Virus record (IMG/VR): IMGVR_UViG_3300014720_004069
Location: 1 to 53,588 of that record
From: a virus
Strand: one strand, 5' to 3'
Length of the DNA: 53,588 nt
Below are positions 16,138 to 25,426 of this stretch, piece by piece (positions within the stretch are counted from its first letter, which is position 1; every line of letters starts with the position of its first letter). A program made the translations under genes and the position numbers. The notes beneath the pieces were generated by a model. The model was not told where the DNA came from. It was given only the letters and a program-made list of their open reading frames with translations, and made no database searches.

Positions 16138-19100
16138 TCAGTATTTCTTTACTCTTCCAACTATTTGCTGGACTAAAAATGTGTCGTCTATCGCTCTTCT
16201 CTCTCCAATGTAGTTGTTCTGATGCTTGTAGAGATGTTTGTGTCTCTCCAGCATGTGTGATTCTATCACGTAGTTTGTTCCTTTGTAGATAGTCTTGCTG
16301 GGTATCAGCTGCTCCACAAAAGATGATATCGATATGTCGAACCATCTGTAGAACTCCAAGAATTTTCTGAAATCAGGTTTTCCTGACAAACGATTGAAAT
16401 ACACGTCTCTCAAGTTTTCTAGGTCCGGGTAGTCTGGAGAGAACGCCATTTCAGGACTGCCCAGAATGTCTCCAAGAAGATCAAATGAGGAGAACATGTT
16501 TACCATATCCTTGTCGAGAGAATCTACCATTGAGAACTCAATGGACAAACGCAAGTCGTCTTGAGGCTCCTCCTGGAGAAAGAATGTGTCGCTCAGGTAA
16601 GTCGCAGAGAGAACAGCTTGTGGATTTTCAAGAACCAAGCTGTTGTCTTCAAAGCTTCTTATTCTTACCTTATCGCTTATTGAAGATTCATCAAAAGTAG
16701 GGGACAGATAGGAATAGTTGAAGATGTCACCTCTCAAGACTTGAGTCCCCGATAAGAAACCTGTGCCCCTTGTGACAACATTATTCTGACTGAAATCCAA
16801 GAATTCTATTTCACCAATACTTGTGGCATTCTTGGTAGGCTGCTTTGTCAGTGTGTCTAGTCTAAGCTTCTGAAAAGATCCTGATATCTTGTTCACGTAG
16901 TTGTAGTTGACTAGGGGATTTGATACTCCTACCGACTTTGGATTTCTTACGTGCTCTTTCCACTCTGATTCGGACAATCCTTTCGACCAAAATCTAAGAT
17001 TTGAAGCCCATCCAAAAAACTGTGTGGTTCTCGCTATGGGATCAGATGACGTAGTATCGTTTAGAAACAGGTAAGATCCCATCGGAGTACCCGTAGGAAT
17101 ATTTTGGTTTTCGCCCATGCTTATGTAGGTTCCCGACACATTGTGTTGCGTGGATCCACTTCTAAATACGTTGCCCTCAGCGAGAGGCTGCTCAAAGAAG
17201 TAAGACGACGTAGTATAAAGATCGTTCAACTCTCCTGATTCCGTCTTTCCTACTCTCAGGTAGTAAGACGATGACCTAACAGAGTCTATCTCATCGTTTC
17301 TCATGCAGCCAATCGCCACATTCCACTTGTCTCCGTCGAAGATACCCTTTCCTTTCATGTCTAGCGTCAAATGAAGCAGAGGAGAAGACGTCGACATGCC
17401 AGGTCTCACGAAAGCCTGAACTGAAGCGATACTGCGCGGGTAATCATTGAATTGCGTCGCGACGACGTTGACCACAAGACCTGGGTCTGCTGTCGCAGAG
17501 CTGCCTGTGACGATCATTCTCATCAAAGACTGGCCGTTGAGATCAGTTATTAGATCGATTCTCTCATTATTGAATTTGAAAAGTCCTTCCATGTTCCAAG
17601 AACCAGAAGTGTGCAAACCGTCCCACACGTAGTCCGTGTCTATATTGGCACCAAGAGATGACTTTACAAATGTACCTCTTGGATGTGGGTAGCCTGGTTC
17701 TGGGCGTGAACTTGAAAGAGGCGTCGTTACTACGAGCGACGAACCAGTGAATTCAGCCATTGAACCCACTTCTATTCTGTTTTCTCTCGAGTCTTTTAAT
17801 TGCTTTACGGTCGATCCACCGTATTCTCTTATTCTCAGGCTATTTTCCGGGTCTATTCCTATGGACCTCAAAAAAGACCTTATGCTGTGCTGTGTTCCCT
17901 TTGACCTGACGATGTCGGGCATGTTGACCAAAACTCTTCTGAGAAGAATAGACTGTATCTTCTTCAAAGGTGTGTTGATGTTCGTTAGACCCGCTATGTT
18001 TTGACCTTCGGCGAATTGCTCGACGTTTGCGTTGCTGAAGAACTTGGGAAGGTAGAATCCGTATTGACGTACGAGGTCTTCTAAGAAGTTGTCTGGTGTT
18101 GTTTCGTTCAGCTCGTAGTCGACAGTTTTTAGAGTTCCAAATGCATCTACGTACATCTTAAGTTCGTCAAAAAACTTTGCCCAGATGTATAAGAAAGTCA
18201 AGATTATCTGAACGGATCCTCTTTTCCCCTGTCCCGGGATGCCTTCACCAGTATAGGGAGAACCACCGTTGCCCTCCACGTCACTGAATCCGTCTTCGAG
18301 CGCTCCTTCGAGAAGATAGTGCTTGGGTACTAGTCTTATGATGTTGTTCGGATTTTTTGCGTCGTAGAGACTTGCTGACGTCAAGAGATCGATGTTGAGT
18401 GAAGTCACATCTGCATATGCAGGAAACAGGACTTTCTTAAATTCATCCCGCTCGTCTGTAAGTGGGCTTTTTGTGTCGTCTTCATTATCACTCCTTAAGT
18501 CGAACGAAAAGTTACTGACATTAGAGTGCAGGGAGTTGCCTGAGCTGTCGAGAACGACCGAGTCTATAGAAGAATTTCCATTGAACGAGAGAGAACCTGA
18601 CGGTTCATTAAATCTATAGTAGAGTTTCAGGTCTGGTGATGAGTATATACCTTTGGAGGCGTACAGTTTTTGAAGTCTCTCGTCTCTCACGGAATGAAAG
18701 ATCCTGACTTCGTCAAGAGAACCACTGAACGTCTGATTGGGAGTGACGAGAGTGTTACTCTTGAAGAAAGAGCTGCCCGATCCTATCACAAAGTCCGAAG
18801 AGTCTATGTTGAGTTTGTCGAATCTTATTCTGCTGACACTCTCAGCAACTAGACCTTCATTTCTATAGAAATCTAGTTTGTGCTCTCGTACGTTTTCTTT
18901 GTTGAGTATGACGCAGACGTGATTGTATTCACCTTTTCTCAGAGTACCTTCCACGTAGTTTCTACTGGATCCTGAGCATACACTGAAAACTGCATTGACG
19001 TCCGTCGTCGACGCAGAAGGTTCTAAGTAAAAAGTAAAAGCGTCTTGTTGCGTTGATCTCTTCTGAAAGATTACTTGTGTACTGTTCGCCATTTCCGGTA

Positions 19101-19635
19101 TGTACACAAGAGCCTCGAGGGACAGTGAAGTCTCATCTCCCGGATTCAGCACTACTTCTCCAGAGTTATTCTTCGATAGCTCAGGATACAGTGTTCCAGA
19201 CTTATCTTTTACGACGATCCATGAGCCATCTATCTGTGTTGTCCCTGAAGAGCCAGAGAATCTCAGAGAGCCAGTCCACGTCGGGAATCTGTCGAACACC
19301 CATTTCTCGAAACCTGTGAGAGAGTCTAGGAAGGATTCAACTTCTCTTTTAGATCCATCGAAAGGGTAACCGTTGATGATCTTGTTGAATGCCTCGTTGA
19401 CTTTTACTTCAGCAGAAGAGAAGAAGCAGTGATTTTCAAAGAACGACCAGTCCAAGTTTAACTGCTGTGTGCTCTTCAGCGGATAACCAAGTGGGTCGTA
19501 CTTGAAAGAGTCATCACTGCCCGTATTTGAATCTGTCAGGTTGAAATCTGAGTAAGAAAGTTGTACGGGCTTGGAGTCCTGTACAGCAGACTTCATGAAG
19601 GACGGTACGTAAGGTGAGTTGGACCTAGTGCTCAT
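16138..19635 (-). CDS. Large baseplate protein with LamG-like and gpI/gp7-like segments
   Basis: 1165 residues. Around residues 165-345 lies a LamG/concanavalin-like fold: LSLEALVYIP, a YNHVCVILNKE strand, SGSLDEVRIFHSVR and the closing LKLYYRFNEPSGS. Around residues 555-600 the segment ILLRRVLVNMPDIVRSKGT, followed by SIRSFLRSIGI, resembles the P2 gpI/T4 gp7-type baseplate wedge core, in which an RSKGT-like turn precedes a helix. After it comes a second LamG-like region (SNLRFWSKGLSESEWKEH). The place in the operon (gp25-like, gp6-like, one gene, then this) agrees with a wedge protein. The LamG parts may bind carbohydrate or pack against fibres. Confidence 0.7.
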   Translation of the reverse strand: MSTRSNSPYVPSFMKSAVQDSKPVQLSYSDFNLTDSNTGSDDSFKYDPLGYPLKSTQQLNLDWSFFENHCFFSSAEVKVNEAFNKIINGYPFDGSKREVESFLDSLTGFEKWVFDRFPTWTGSLRFSGSSGTTQIDGSWIVVKDKSGTLYPELSKNNSGEVVLNPGDETSLSLEALVYIPEMANSTQVIFQKRSTQQDAFTFYLEPSASTTDVNAVFSVCSGSSRNYVEGTLRKGEYNHVCVILNKENVREHKLDFYRNEGLVAESVSRIRFDKLNIDSSDFVIGSGSSFFKSNTLVTPNQTFSGSLDEVRIFHSVRDERLQKLYASKGIYSSPDLKLYYRFNEPSGSLSFNGNSSIDSVVLDSSGNSLHSNVSNFSFDLRSDNEDDTKSPLTDERDEFKKVLFPAYADVTSLNIDLLTSASLYDAKNPNNIIRLVPKHYLLEGALEDGFSDVEGNGGSPYTGEGIPGQGKRGSVQIILTFLYIWAKFFDELKMYVDAFGTLKTVDYELNETTPDNFLEDLVRQYGFYLPKFFSNANVEQFAEGQNIAGLTNINTPLKKIQSILLRRVLVNMPDIVRSKGTQHSIRSFLRSIGIDPENSLRIREYGGSTVKQLKDSRENRIEVGSMAEFTGSSLVVTTPLSSSRPEPGYPHPRGTFVKSSLGANIDTDYVWDGLHTSGSWNMEGLFKFNNERIDLITDLNGQSLMRMIVTGSSATADPGLVVNVVATQFNDYPRSIASVQAFVRPGMSTSSPLLHLTLDMKGKGIFDGDKWNVAIGCMRNDEIDSVRSSSYYLRVGKTESGELNDLYTTSSYFFEQPLAEGNVFRSGSTQHNVSGTYISMGENQNIPTGTPMGSYLFLNDTTSSDPIARTTQFFGWASNLRFWSKGLSESEWKEHVRNPKSVGVSNPLVNYNYVNKISGSFQKLRLDTLTKQPTKNATSIGEIEFLDFSQNNVVTRGTGFLSGTQVLRGDIFNYSYLSPTFDESSISDKVRIRSFEDNSLVLENPQAVLSATYLSDTFFLQEEPQDDLRLSIEFSMVDSLDKDMVNMFSSFDLLGDILGSPEMAFSPDYPDLENLRDVYFNRLSGKPDFRKFLEFYRWFDISISSFVEQLIPSKTIYKGTNYVIESHMLERHKHLYKHQNNYIGERRAIDDTFLVQQIVGRVKKY

Positions 19636-19647
19636 TCTTTGATCCCG

Positions 19648-21156
19648 TTATGATCCGCTCAAGATTCTGAAAGCAGGTGATGAGTTTAGGTATTTTGTCT
19701 TCACGCCGTTGTGGTTTATCATCAAGTCAAAGATGTAAGTTCTTCCTACTATTAGTCCTGATGTGTAGAATTTAAAGAACATTCCTGAGGCATCGCTTGA
19801 AACTTTTGTCGAATTTCTCACGTCGTCGAAAGGAACCACGACTTCATTTGTCACGGCGTCTCTCAACTGGTAGTGTACTTCCCTTATGACGACGCCTGCT
19901 AGCTCGACTGGGGTTTTTGTAACCTTGATCAGAGGAGAAGTTTGATCAAATATGTTTACTCTGACGTATACTTCTTCGTTGTCGTAGTATGTGTTCTTGA
20001 CGTCATACAAGTTCACCACATACTTCTTCAGTCCTCTAGAAGAAGTCCTAGTTGCCGGTGATGACGTTAAATTACTACCTGTAACATATGCCACTGTTTG
20101 ATCGAGCGAAGTCCAAATGGGCGTGAAAACTACAGAACCCGACAAAGCTATCTTTGACTTTATTGTAGCGTCGGACGAAGGTAAAGTCACGGACGCTGTG
20201 TAAGTTCCGCTAACATAATTCGATCCATAAGAGAATTGCGATCCTGAGAAGTAGAGGCTGTAATAACCACCAGATATTTCAGTCGACATCTTGAGGAGTA
20301 GGCTGTTACTTCCTGTCACTTGAGACAAACTACTTCCTGAGACGATGTTTGTCAGACTACCTCCGACGTAATTGTAGAGTGTTATGTTGCACGGAGAGTC
20401 AAAGGTTAAATTCTGAGAATCGTCTGTTATAGAATCATCGAATCCGACAATAAGCCTTGGATGCTTAGACTCATCAAAAGCGTTACGTGAAGCAAATCTT
20501 TTTACGAAATAAGTTTGGGTATTGACTTCCAATGACTTTAATAAAGATATTCTAAAACCACTGTCGGGTATCTCTCCTGTCAGTGTTGCTGACAGGAGAG
20601 ATGTGACGTCCACCACGAGGTCCTCTGTCCCTTTTACGAAAGTTTGATTTTTCTCTGTTGAAGCTAAGCTCAATGAACTTGTCACGTAGTCTCCTGGAGA
20701 GCTTTGAGCATCGCAATCCTTTTCGCTTCCCGTCACATACCACAGAGTTCCGAGCGACGAAGTAATCCAGTTGCAAGAATCTGTGTCAGAATAGTAGGTG
20801 ACGTCTCGTCCTATTCCTTCGTCAAATGAGGCGGACAATGGAAAGACGCTGACAGAGAAGTTAGCAGGAGTAGGCTGCCCACCATACACGTCTTTGAGAC
20901 GAAGTTCACACCAGAAGCTAGAGTCGTTTATGTCGATTTTCCCATCTCGATGGAGTGACTTCAGATCTGTCAAGTCAAAATGAACTAGAATCCTTGACAC
21001 TTCTGTGTTCGGGGAAGAGCCGCTGCTCGTCACGCCGTAAAGCTTGAAGAGATCGAGAGTGCCTGCCGCTCCGACATTGCTCCCCGTCTTCCTGACTCCC
21101 TTCACCACTTTGTTTGTGATGTAAGTGTCTTTGTCTGCTTTAATTAGTTTCAGCAT
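19648..21156 (-). CDS. Virion protein with DNRLRE-like N-terminal domain
   Basis: 502 residues. The first 250 residues resemble DNRLRE-type beta-sandwich domains: DTYITNK near residue 10, VSRILVHFDLTDL, an assembled mid-domain with VDVTSLLS, and HPRLIVGF closing the fold. The remainder is beta-rich with TGS turns and then an NVYDVKNTYYDNEEVYVRVN-like segment. It sits between the gp6-like and gpI-like genes, so it is probably an extra baseplate wedge or decoration protein. GAGG precedes the ATG by 4 bases. Confidence 0.65.
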   Translation of the reverse strand: MLKLIKADKDTYITNKVVKGVRKTGSNVGAAGTLDLFKLYGVTSSGSSPNTEVSRILVHFDLTDLKSLHRDGKIDINDSSFWCELRLKDVYGGQPTPANFSVSVFPLSASFDEGIGRDVTYYSDTDSCNWITSSLGTLWYVTGSEKDCDAQSSPGDYVTSSLSLASTEKNQTFVKGTEDLVVDVTSLLSATLTGEIPDSGFRISLLKSLEVNTQTYFVKRFASRNAFDESKHPRLIVGFDDSITDDSQNLTFDSPCNITLYNYVGGSLTNIVSGSSLSQVTGSNSLLLKMSTEISGGYYSLYFSGSQFSYGSNYVSGTYTASVTLPSSDATIKSKIALSGSVVFTPIWTSLDQTVAYVTGSNLTSSPATRTSSRGLKKYVVNLYDVKNTYYDNEEVYVRVNIFDQTSPLIKVTKTPVELAGVVIREVHYQLRDAVTNEVVVPFDDVRNSTKVSSDASGMFFKFYTSGLIVGRTYIFDLMINHNGVKTKYLNSSPAFRILSGS

Positions 21157-21164
21157 TGGTCCTC

Positions 21165-23036
21165 TTACGTGTTAGACACGCACTTTCCGATTATGTTGAT
21201 GTCAGGATATTTTATCTCAAATATCGATCCCTCTGGTGGGTAGATAATCTGATTCTTTGTGTTTGTGGACACGTCGAAGTTTATTGGTGAGTACTCTTTG
21301 TTCTTCACGGTTCCGTACAGATTATTGAATTTAACTCTGTCCACAGATATCACACCGGGTTTTGAGAATATTGTTGCAATGACATCTGAGATCACTATCG
21401 GCTGTCCTATGTTGAAGTTGGTTAGCTGAAACTGAGACTTGAGGTCCGTTATTATGCTTTGAAGCAAGAGGCTCTTGTTGAGTGACGGATCTACTACTAT
21501 CTGAAAAAATAGCTCTAGATTGACGATCGAAGCGTCCATGACGTCTATTGCGTCCGACACCATTCTGTACGCATTCAAGTATCTCTTGAGATTCAACTTT
21601 AAAGCGTCAGGAGAAGTTATCAATTGATTCTGCGAGTTTCTGGAGACTATGTAAAGTCTCGACGCCAGCGGGTTGTTTGGGTTCTTAGTTATGGCTGCTC
21701 TGAAGACTCTTCCGAAGTTGCTTGGCATCGTGTAGACCCTTGTCAGAAGGTCTTCCTTCGTCACAATTCTCTCTTGCGAGTTCTTGATCGTCGGAACCAG
21801 AGCGAGAAGATCGTCGGCAGTGGGAGCGTCCTCTCCGCCCGATGCAACTTGTGGGTTCGTCGCCTCGACCGTCCTTCTGACTTGTGCCTGTTCTGACGCA
21901 GATGGATTATTAGGAAAAGCTATTCTCAAGTCCGTTATGCTTCTGATCGTATTTACGTTGACGTTGTGGGAGAGTCCGCCGCCGTGTCTGTAGGTTACCG
22001 TGAGAGTAGTGTTTGACGCCGCGATTCCCAATGTTGAAGTCTGCAACATCTTCTGGGGATTCACGGGGACTCTTGAGAAGGTCTGCGAGAAAGGAAGCGG
22101 CAAGGAGAACTCAGATGGGTCAGGTATGACGTCGTCTTCGAGGTTGTCAGCAGTTCCTCCTCCGAACACCAGCGTCGTCTTTCTGTTGCTAAGAGATACT
22201 TCTTTTACAAATCTGTACGGTGCAGGAACTATTTTTAGGTTGTCCTTCACGAGAGAGTTTGTTGTCGAGTTGTCTACGAGGTTGAGGACGTTCCTGTACA
22301 CGACGTCATGCGTTAGACTTCCTACTTCATAATAGACGTTGCCCAGTCCATCGACTACTCTCAGGATCTGTGTCACATCAGACTGTGACAAGGATAATCT
22401 TCTAAACTGTATGAACTCTCCTACAGAGAACGTTTCGGTCGTCAGATTTCCTGACGTGCACAGACCGGTCTTCTTCAAGATCTTGCTGATTATCTTCCCG
22501 CCTATCCGTCTACCATTGACCGGAGGTATGGAAGGATCTAGAATGAGGGCGCCCGTGGAAGAGTCGACTGACCAGAATTTCACGTCCTCTAGAAGTGTGA
22601 ACTGTGTGCCGTTGTCTGCCTGAATAATTGTTCCTTCTTGTACGGTAGGAAGGAAGTCGGGGTCTGGTGAGAGATCTGAGTCTGACAGTACTGGTACTTC
22701 TATGTAGAAGTCTACGTTTGCGAGCGCCGCAGAAGCACCTACCACAGGTACGCCTGCACTTCTCAAGATCTTCTCGACGTTCTGTGTCTCTACGACCGTC
22801 TCGTTGTTTAGCTCTCCGTATAGGTGGTCCAGGTAGAACGATAGATTGTCTCCTACGTATGCCGCCATGTCCAAGAACAATCCTCCCACGGATGCCTCTG
22901 AGAAGTCCTGTATTCTGTCCGGGTAATACTGACGTGCATAGTCGAGCAATACTGTCCTGAAACTGTCAAAGTCTCTGGCCAGGTAGTTTCTCTGTCTGAT
23001 TGACTTCAGTGCTGTCTTGTTGTCGTTGATCGCCAT
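21165..23036 (-). CDS. Baseplate wedge protein, gp6 / gpJ-like
   Basis: 623 residues, close to T4 gp6 (660). The N-terminus is typical of the family: IRQRNYLARDFDSFRTVLLD, YYPDRIQDFSEASVGGLFLD, MAAYVGDNLSFYLDHLYGEL, an acquired N-terminal helix bundle that joins wedge subunits. The C-terminal part (ALKLNLKRYLNAYRMVSDAI and NIGQPIVISDVIATIFSKPG) matches gpJ-like folds. It follows the gp25-like gene as in T4 and P2-type baseplates. This is one of the strongest myovirus markers in the window. Confidence 0.88.
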   Translation of the reverse strand: MAINDNKTALKSIRQRNYLARDFDSFRTVLLDYARQYYPDRIQDFSEASVGGLFLDMAAYVGDNLSFYLDHLYGELNNETVVETQNVEKILRSAGVPVVGASAALANVDFYIEVPVLSDSDLSPDPDFLPTVQEGTIIQADNGTQFTLLEDVKFWSVDSSTGALILDPSIPPVNGRRIGGKIISKILKKTGLCTSGNLTTETFSVGEFIQFRRLSLSQSDVTQILRVVDGLGNVYYEVGSLTHDVVYRNVLNLVDNSTTNSLVKDNLKIVPAPYRFVKEVSLSNRKTTLVFGGGTADNLEDDVIPDPSEFSLPLPFSQTFSRVPVNPQKMLQTSTLGIAASNTTLTVTYRHGGGLSHNVNVNTIRSITDLRIAFPNNPSASEQAQVRRTVEATNPQVASGGEDAPTADDLLALVPTIKNSQERIVTKEDLLTRVYTMPSNFGRVFRAAITKNPNNPLASRLYIVSRNSQNQLITSPDALKLNLKRYLNAYRMVSDAIDVMDASIVNLELFFQIVVDPSLNKSLLLQSIITDLKSQFQLTNFNIGQPIVISDVIATIFSKPGVISVDRVKFNNLYGTVKNKEYSPINFDVSTNTKNQIIYPPEGSIFEIKYPDINIIGKCVSNT

Positions 23037-23069
23037 CTTTGGACCTGACTTTTCATAAATAAGAAATCT

Positions 23070-23537
23070 TCATATCACATACAAAACAATTTGCAAACCT
23101 TTTTTATAGACATCCAAGTTTGGTATGTTGTAAGTTATGTTAACTTTTATGACACCCGTATTTCTGTTGTCCATTCTATCAACTTCTGAAGAGAAGTCTT
23201 CTAAATCTATGAACGGCATCCAAGTGTCGACTGCGTCTTTGATTCTGTTCACTGCCTCGTTGTCAAAGTTGTCCTGAGAGACGAACTCTGTCGTCAGCGG
23301 TCTCAGGTTGGCCCCAAAGTTGTAAAGTCCAAGACGCTCACCCCAGTTTGTTAGGAGTAAATTCCTCAAATTGTCAGCAAACTGCTCCTCAAGGCTGTAG
23401 TTCATCTCGAGGATACCGTCCTTTGCGCCGATCTTCAGAGGCGTCTTTATTCCATAAGGTATCTGGGAAGTCTCGAGACTCTCATCCTCTACGTTCTGTT
23501 GGGTCTTTCCCACACTCTTGAAGCTATACACTGCCAT
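23070..23537 (-). CDS. Baseplate wedge protein, gp25 / gpW-like
   Basis: 155 residues from ATG 23537; an in-frame GTG at 23555 would add six residues, and neither has a strong ribosome site. Family marks: YSLEEQFADNLRNLLLTNWG, then GERLGLYNFGANLRPL (the ERxxxPxFG-like turn), followed by EAVNRIKDAVDTWMPF and a beta strand ending. gp25-like proteins form the inner core of the baseplate wedge and nucleate sheath assembly. It is the first gene of the wedge operon read leftwards. The opposite-strand gene at 23611 diverges from it. Confidence 0.85.
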   Translation of the reverse strand: MAVYSFKSVGKTQQNVEDESLETSQIPYGIKTPLKIGAKDGILEMNYSLEEQFADNLRNLLLTNWGERLGLYNFGANLRPLTTEFVSQDNFDNEAVNRIKDAVDTWMPFIDLEDFSSEVDRMDNRNTGVIKVNITYNIPNLDVYKKGLQIVLYVI

Positions 23538-23610
23538 GTGACTAACTATTGACACGAAAATTTAGTCGACCTCGACTTTACTTGTTATCGTCAAAATCTA
23601 ATATAGACAA

Positions 23611-23937
23611 ATGCCTTTAACGGATGAATTAGCGGATCAAATTGCTTCTAAAGTGAGCAAAGAAATAGTGAGAAGTACTGTTCCTGCTGCAAACAGACCA
23701 CCATCTTTAGGTGCAGCCGAACAAGGTAAAATTGAGAAAAACTGGGAAGAAATAATCAAACTGATAGTGAAAGAAGTTTTCACCCAGATAAAGGCTCAGG
23801 CTGTCATAAAAATAGACAATTTCAGCATTACAGGAGTTCCTTCTGAAAAAGCTACTTTGACGGCCCCACCGGGCGGCGGTCTTGTCGCAGGAACAATTTC
23901 TCCACCTACTAATCCGATTACAGGAAAGATCACTTAA
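23611..23937 (+). CDS. Small uncharacterised protein on the opposite strand of the virion operon
   Basis: 108 residues. An N-terminal amphipathic helix (TDELADQIASKVSKEIVRS), a long central helix (IEKNWEEIIKLIVKEVFTQIKA) and a Gly/Pro/Thr-rich tail. It is the only plus-strand gene between about 9.8 and 46.9 kb. TTTACT and TAATAT spaced 16 bases apart just upstream could be its own promoter. Its 3' end overlaps the hub/spike gene by 8 bp. The protein looks genuine, but I do not recognise it; a chaperone, a regulator or a small tail part are all possible. Confidence 0.6.
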   Translation: MPLTDELADQIASKVSKEIVRSTVPAANRPPSLGAAEQGKIEKNWEEIIKLIVKEVFTQIKAQAVIKIDNFSITGVPSEKATLTAPPGGGLVAGTISPPTNPITGKIT

Positions 23938-24793
23938 TAAGGATCTTTGTGGCAAATTCTCCCGTGGATGCGTTACCCGTTACGCCCATCGCTCCGCCAA
24001 TTGTGTCGACGAGCGGCTGACCGATGACTTTACCTGATGTTGCAGTGGTAACTTTAGAACACAAAACTGCGAGGTCAGCATCATCGCCACCTAGTTTTAC
24101 GAAGCCGTCGTTTGATGGGCTAATGACGATGTCACCGTTCTTCTTTATGACGATCGATGCCCAGTCACTTGTAGCAGTTTTCTCTGCTTTTATCTTCTTT
24201 TTTGTCTCTGAAGGTTTGCCAGGTGGGTCGATTAGTGTTTCTTCAAATCCTGTGACAACAATCTCGATGTCAGAACGTGCTATCAGACGAACTTTGTCAG
24301 ACTTTATCACTATTGCTGCATCACCGTCTTTGTCGTCTTCGACCGTTTGCTTGCGATATTTTGGAGTTCCGTCAAATTTTTCTTTGTTATAACTTTTTAG
24401 TCCAAAATATTCGTCTGTAGAAGTCCTCTGTGATATCAGGACTCTGCTCCTGTCGTTCTTAAAGTCTGGGTCTCCCTCGTTCGGTTTGAGGACGTCGAGA
24501 GATTTATTTAACTCTCTCTTTATCTCTTCGCCTCTGTCTTTACCTTTCTCCTTGAATATGGAGGTCGTCGGAGCTTCAAGTCCAAATGTGTCGTTTATCT
24601 GACCTCTGCCCGCGACTAAGTCTATAGACCCTTGCTCATGTCGAGACTTTTCTATTGATCCGGACCTGTCAGTTCCTAAAACTATGAGGGTATTATTTGA
24701 ACCCTCAAAAGCAATGTCACTAGGTCGTTTCCTGAATCTTGGAACAGCTTCATACGTGACATACTGAGCGGCATTAGACTCAGGACGAGTCTC
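23930..24793 (-). CDS. Hub/spike-like virion protein, 3' part in a shifted frame
   Basis: 287 codons are open on the minus strand from after a TGA at 24796-24794 to the stop at 23930. The first possible start codon is a GTG at 24310, 161 codons in, so the segment can hardly be translated alone. The translated text is clearly protein-like: YVTYEAVPRFRKRPSDIAF, then EGSNNTLIVLGTDRSGS, later DAAIVIKSDKVRLIARSDIEIV and GDIVISPSNDGFVKLGGDDA. Such alternating strands with VKLG resemble the beta-helix part of central spike or hub proteins. It must continue the protein encoded at 24682-25425 by a frameshift, or the sequence has an indel there. Confidence 0.7.
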   Translation of the reverse strand, partial: ETRPESNAAQYVTYEAVPRFRKRPSDIAFEGSNNTLIVLGTDRSGSIEKSRHEQGSIDLVAGRGQINDTFGLEAPTTSIFKEKGKDRGEEIKRELNKSLDVLKPNEGDPDFKNDRSRVLISQRTSTDEYFGLKSYNKEKFDGTPKYRKQTVEDDKDGDAAIVIKSDKVRLIARSDIEIVVTGFEETLIDPPGKPSETKKKIKAEKTATSDWASIVIKKNGDIVISPSNDGFVKLGGDDADLAVLCSKVTTATSGKVIGQPLVDTIGGAMGVTGNASTGEFATKILIK

Positions 24794-25425
24794 TCAAATA
24801 TGTCTTCTTCCTCGCCCAAGAGAATGGTTCCTTCTGATGCTGTTACTCTCTCTTCTCCTTTTTTGACGACCGGTCCGTTTCTCAACTCGTGGAAGACGCT
24901 CTCGCCGTTGTCTACCTGACCCTTTTGCTGATTGTCCGCCCGCTCCTTTGTTGTGGGTGCGAGAGATATCTCAAACATTCTTCCTGGATGAGAATGGTTG
25001 ACATCGTCAGAAGTGTGAGGCTCTATGACTCTCGACATCCAGAAAGCCATGTCTGAGTTTGGGACTTCAGGTTTCTCGAGCATTGCCCACACGCATTCTC
25101 CTGGTTTGCACGGAAGAGATATGTGTGACGGAAAGAACGGAAAGACGAACATGGGATTTACTTCTTCACCGACTCTCTTGGCAATTATTGTATTTCTTGG
25201 AAGGAGAGAAGCATACTGCATGTTGGACACACCCATTGAGTGCCAGATGTTTATCTTTTCATCGTCTACTAGATCAACATTGGGGTCGGTAACAACATCC
25301 ATCACTATCATTCTTATGAAAGTGGAAGCGTAGGAAGGTGCAGCTTCGTAAGTGTCCCTATTGAGACGACCTTCAGCGACTTTTTGTAGATTATTTGCTA
25401 CGTCTGTAGTGGTTAACTTGGCCAT
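24682..25425 (-). CDS. Hub/spike-like virion protein, 5' part with OB-like domain
   Basis: 247 residues as read. Residues 1-205 look well formed: TSTFIRMIVMDVVTDPNVDL-like strand, IIAKRVGEEVNPMFVFPFFP, then LPCKPGECVWAMLEKPEV and AFWMSRVIEPHTSDD, a barrel resembling the OB fold of phage baseplate hub proteins. After about residue 210 the reading (LVLSLMPLSMSRMKLF...) loses protein character, while the frame one base back gives convincing sequence. The full product is probably about 495 residues. The start ATG lies one base after the stop of the upstream gene. Family assignment is tentative. Confidence 0.65.
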   Translation of the reverse strand: MAKLTTTDVANNLQKVAEGRLNRDTYEAAPSYASTFIRMIVMDVVTDPNVDLVDDEKINIWHSMGVSNMQYASLLPRNTIIAKRVGEEVNPMFVFPFFPSHISLPCKPGECVWAMLEKPEVPNSDMAFWMSRVIEPHTSDDVNHSHPGRMFEISLAPTTKERADNQQKGQVDNGESVFHELRNGPVVKKGEERVTASEGTILLGEEEDIFERLVLSLMPLSMSRMKLFQDSGNDLVTLLLRVQIIPS

Positions 25426-25426
25426 T

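Noticed and set aside
24310-24312. GTG at 24310 as the true start of the hub/spike 3' part
   Set aside because: The same frame continues upstream for more than 160 codons of convincing protein sequence, so the GTG is internal.
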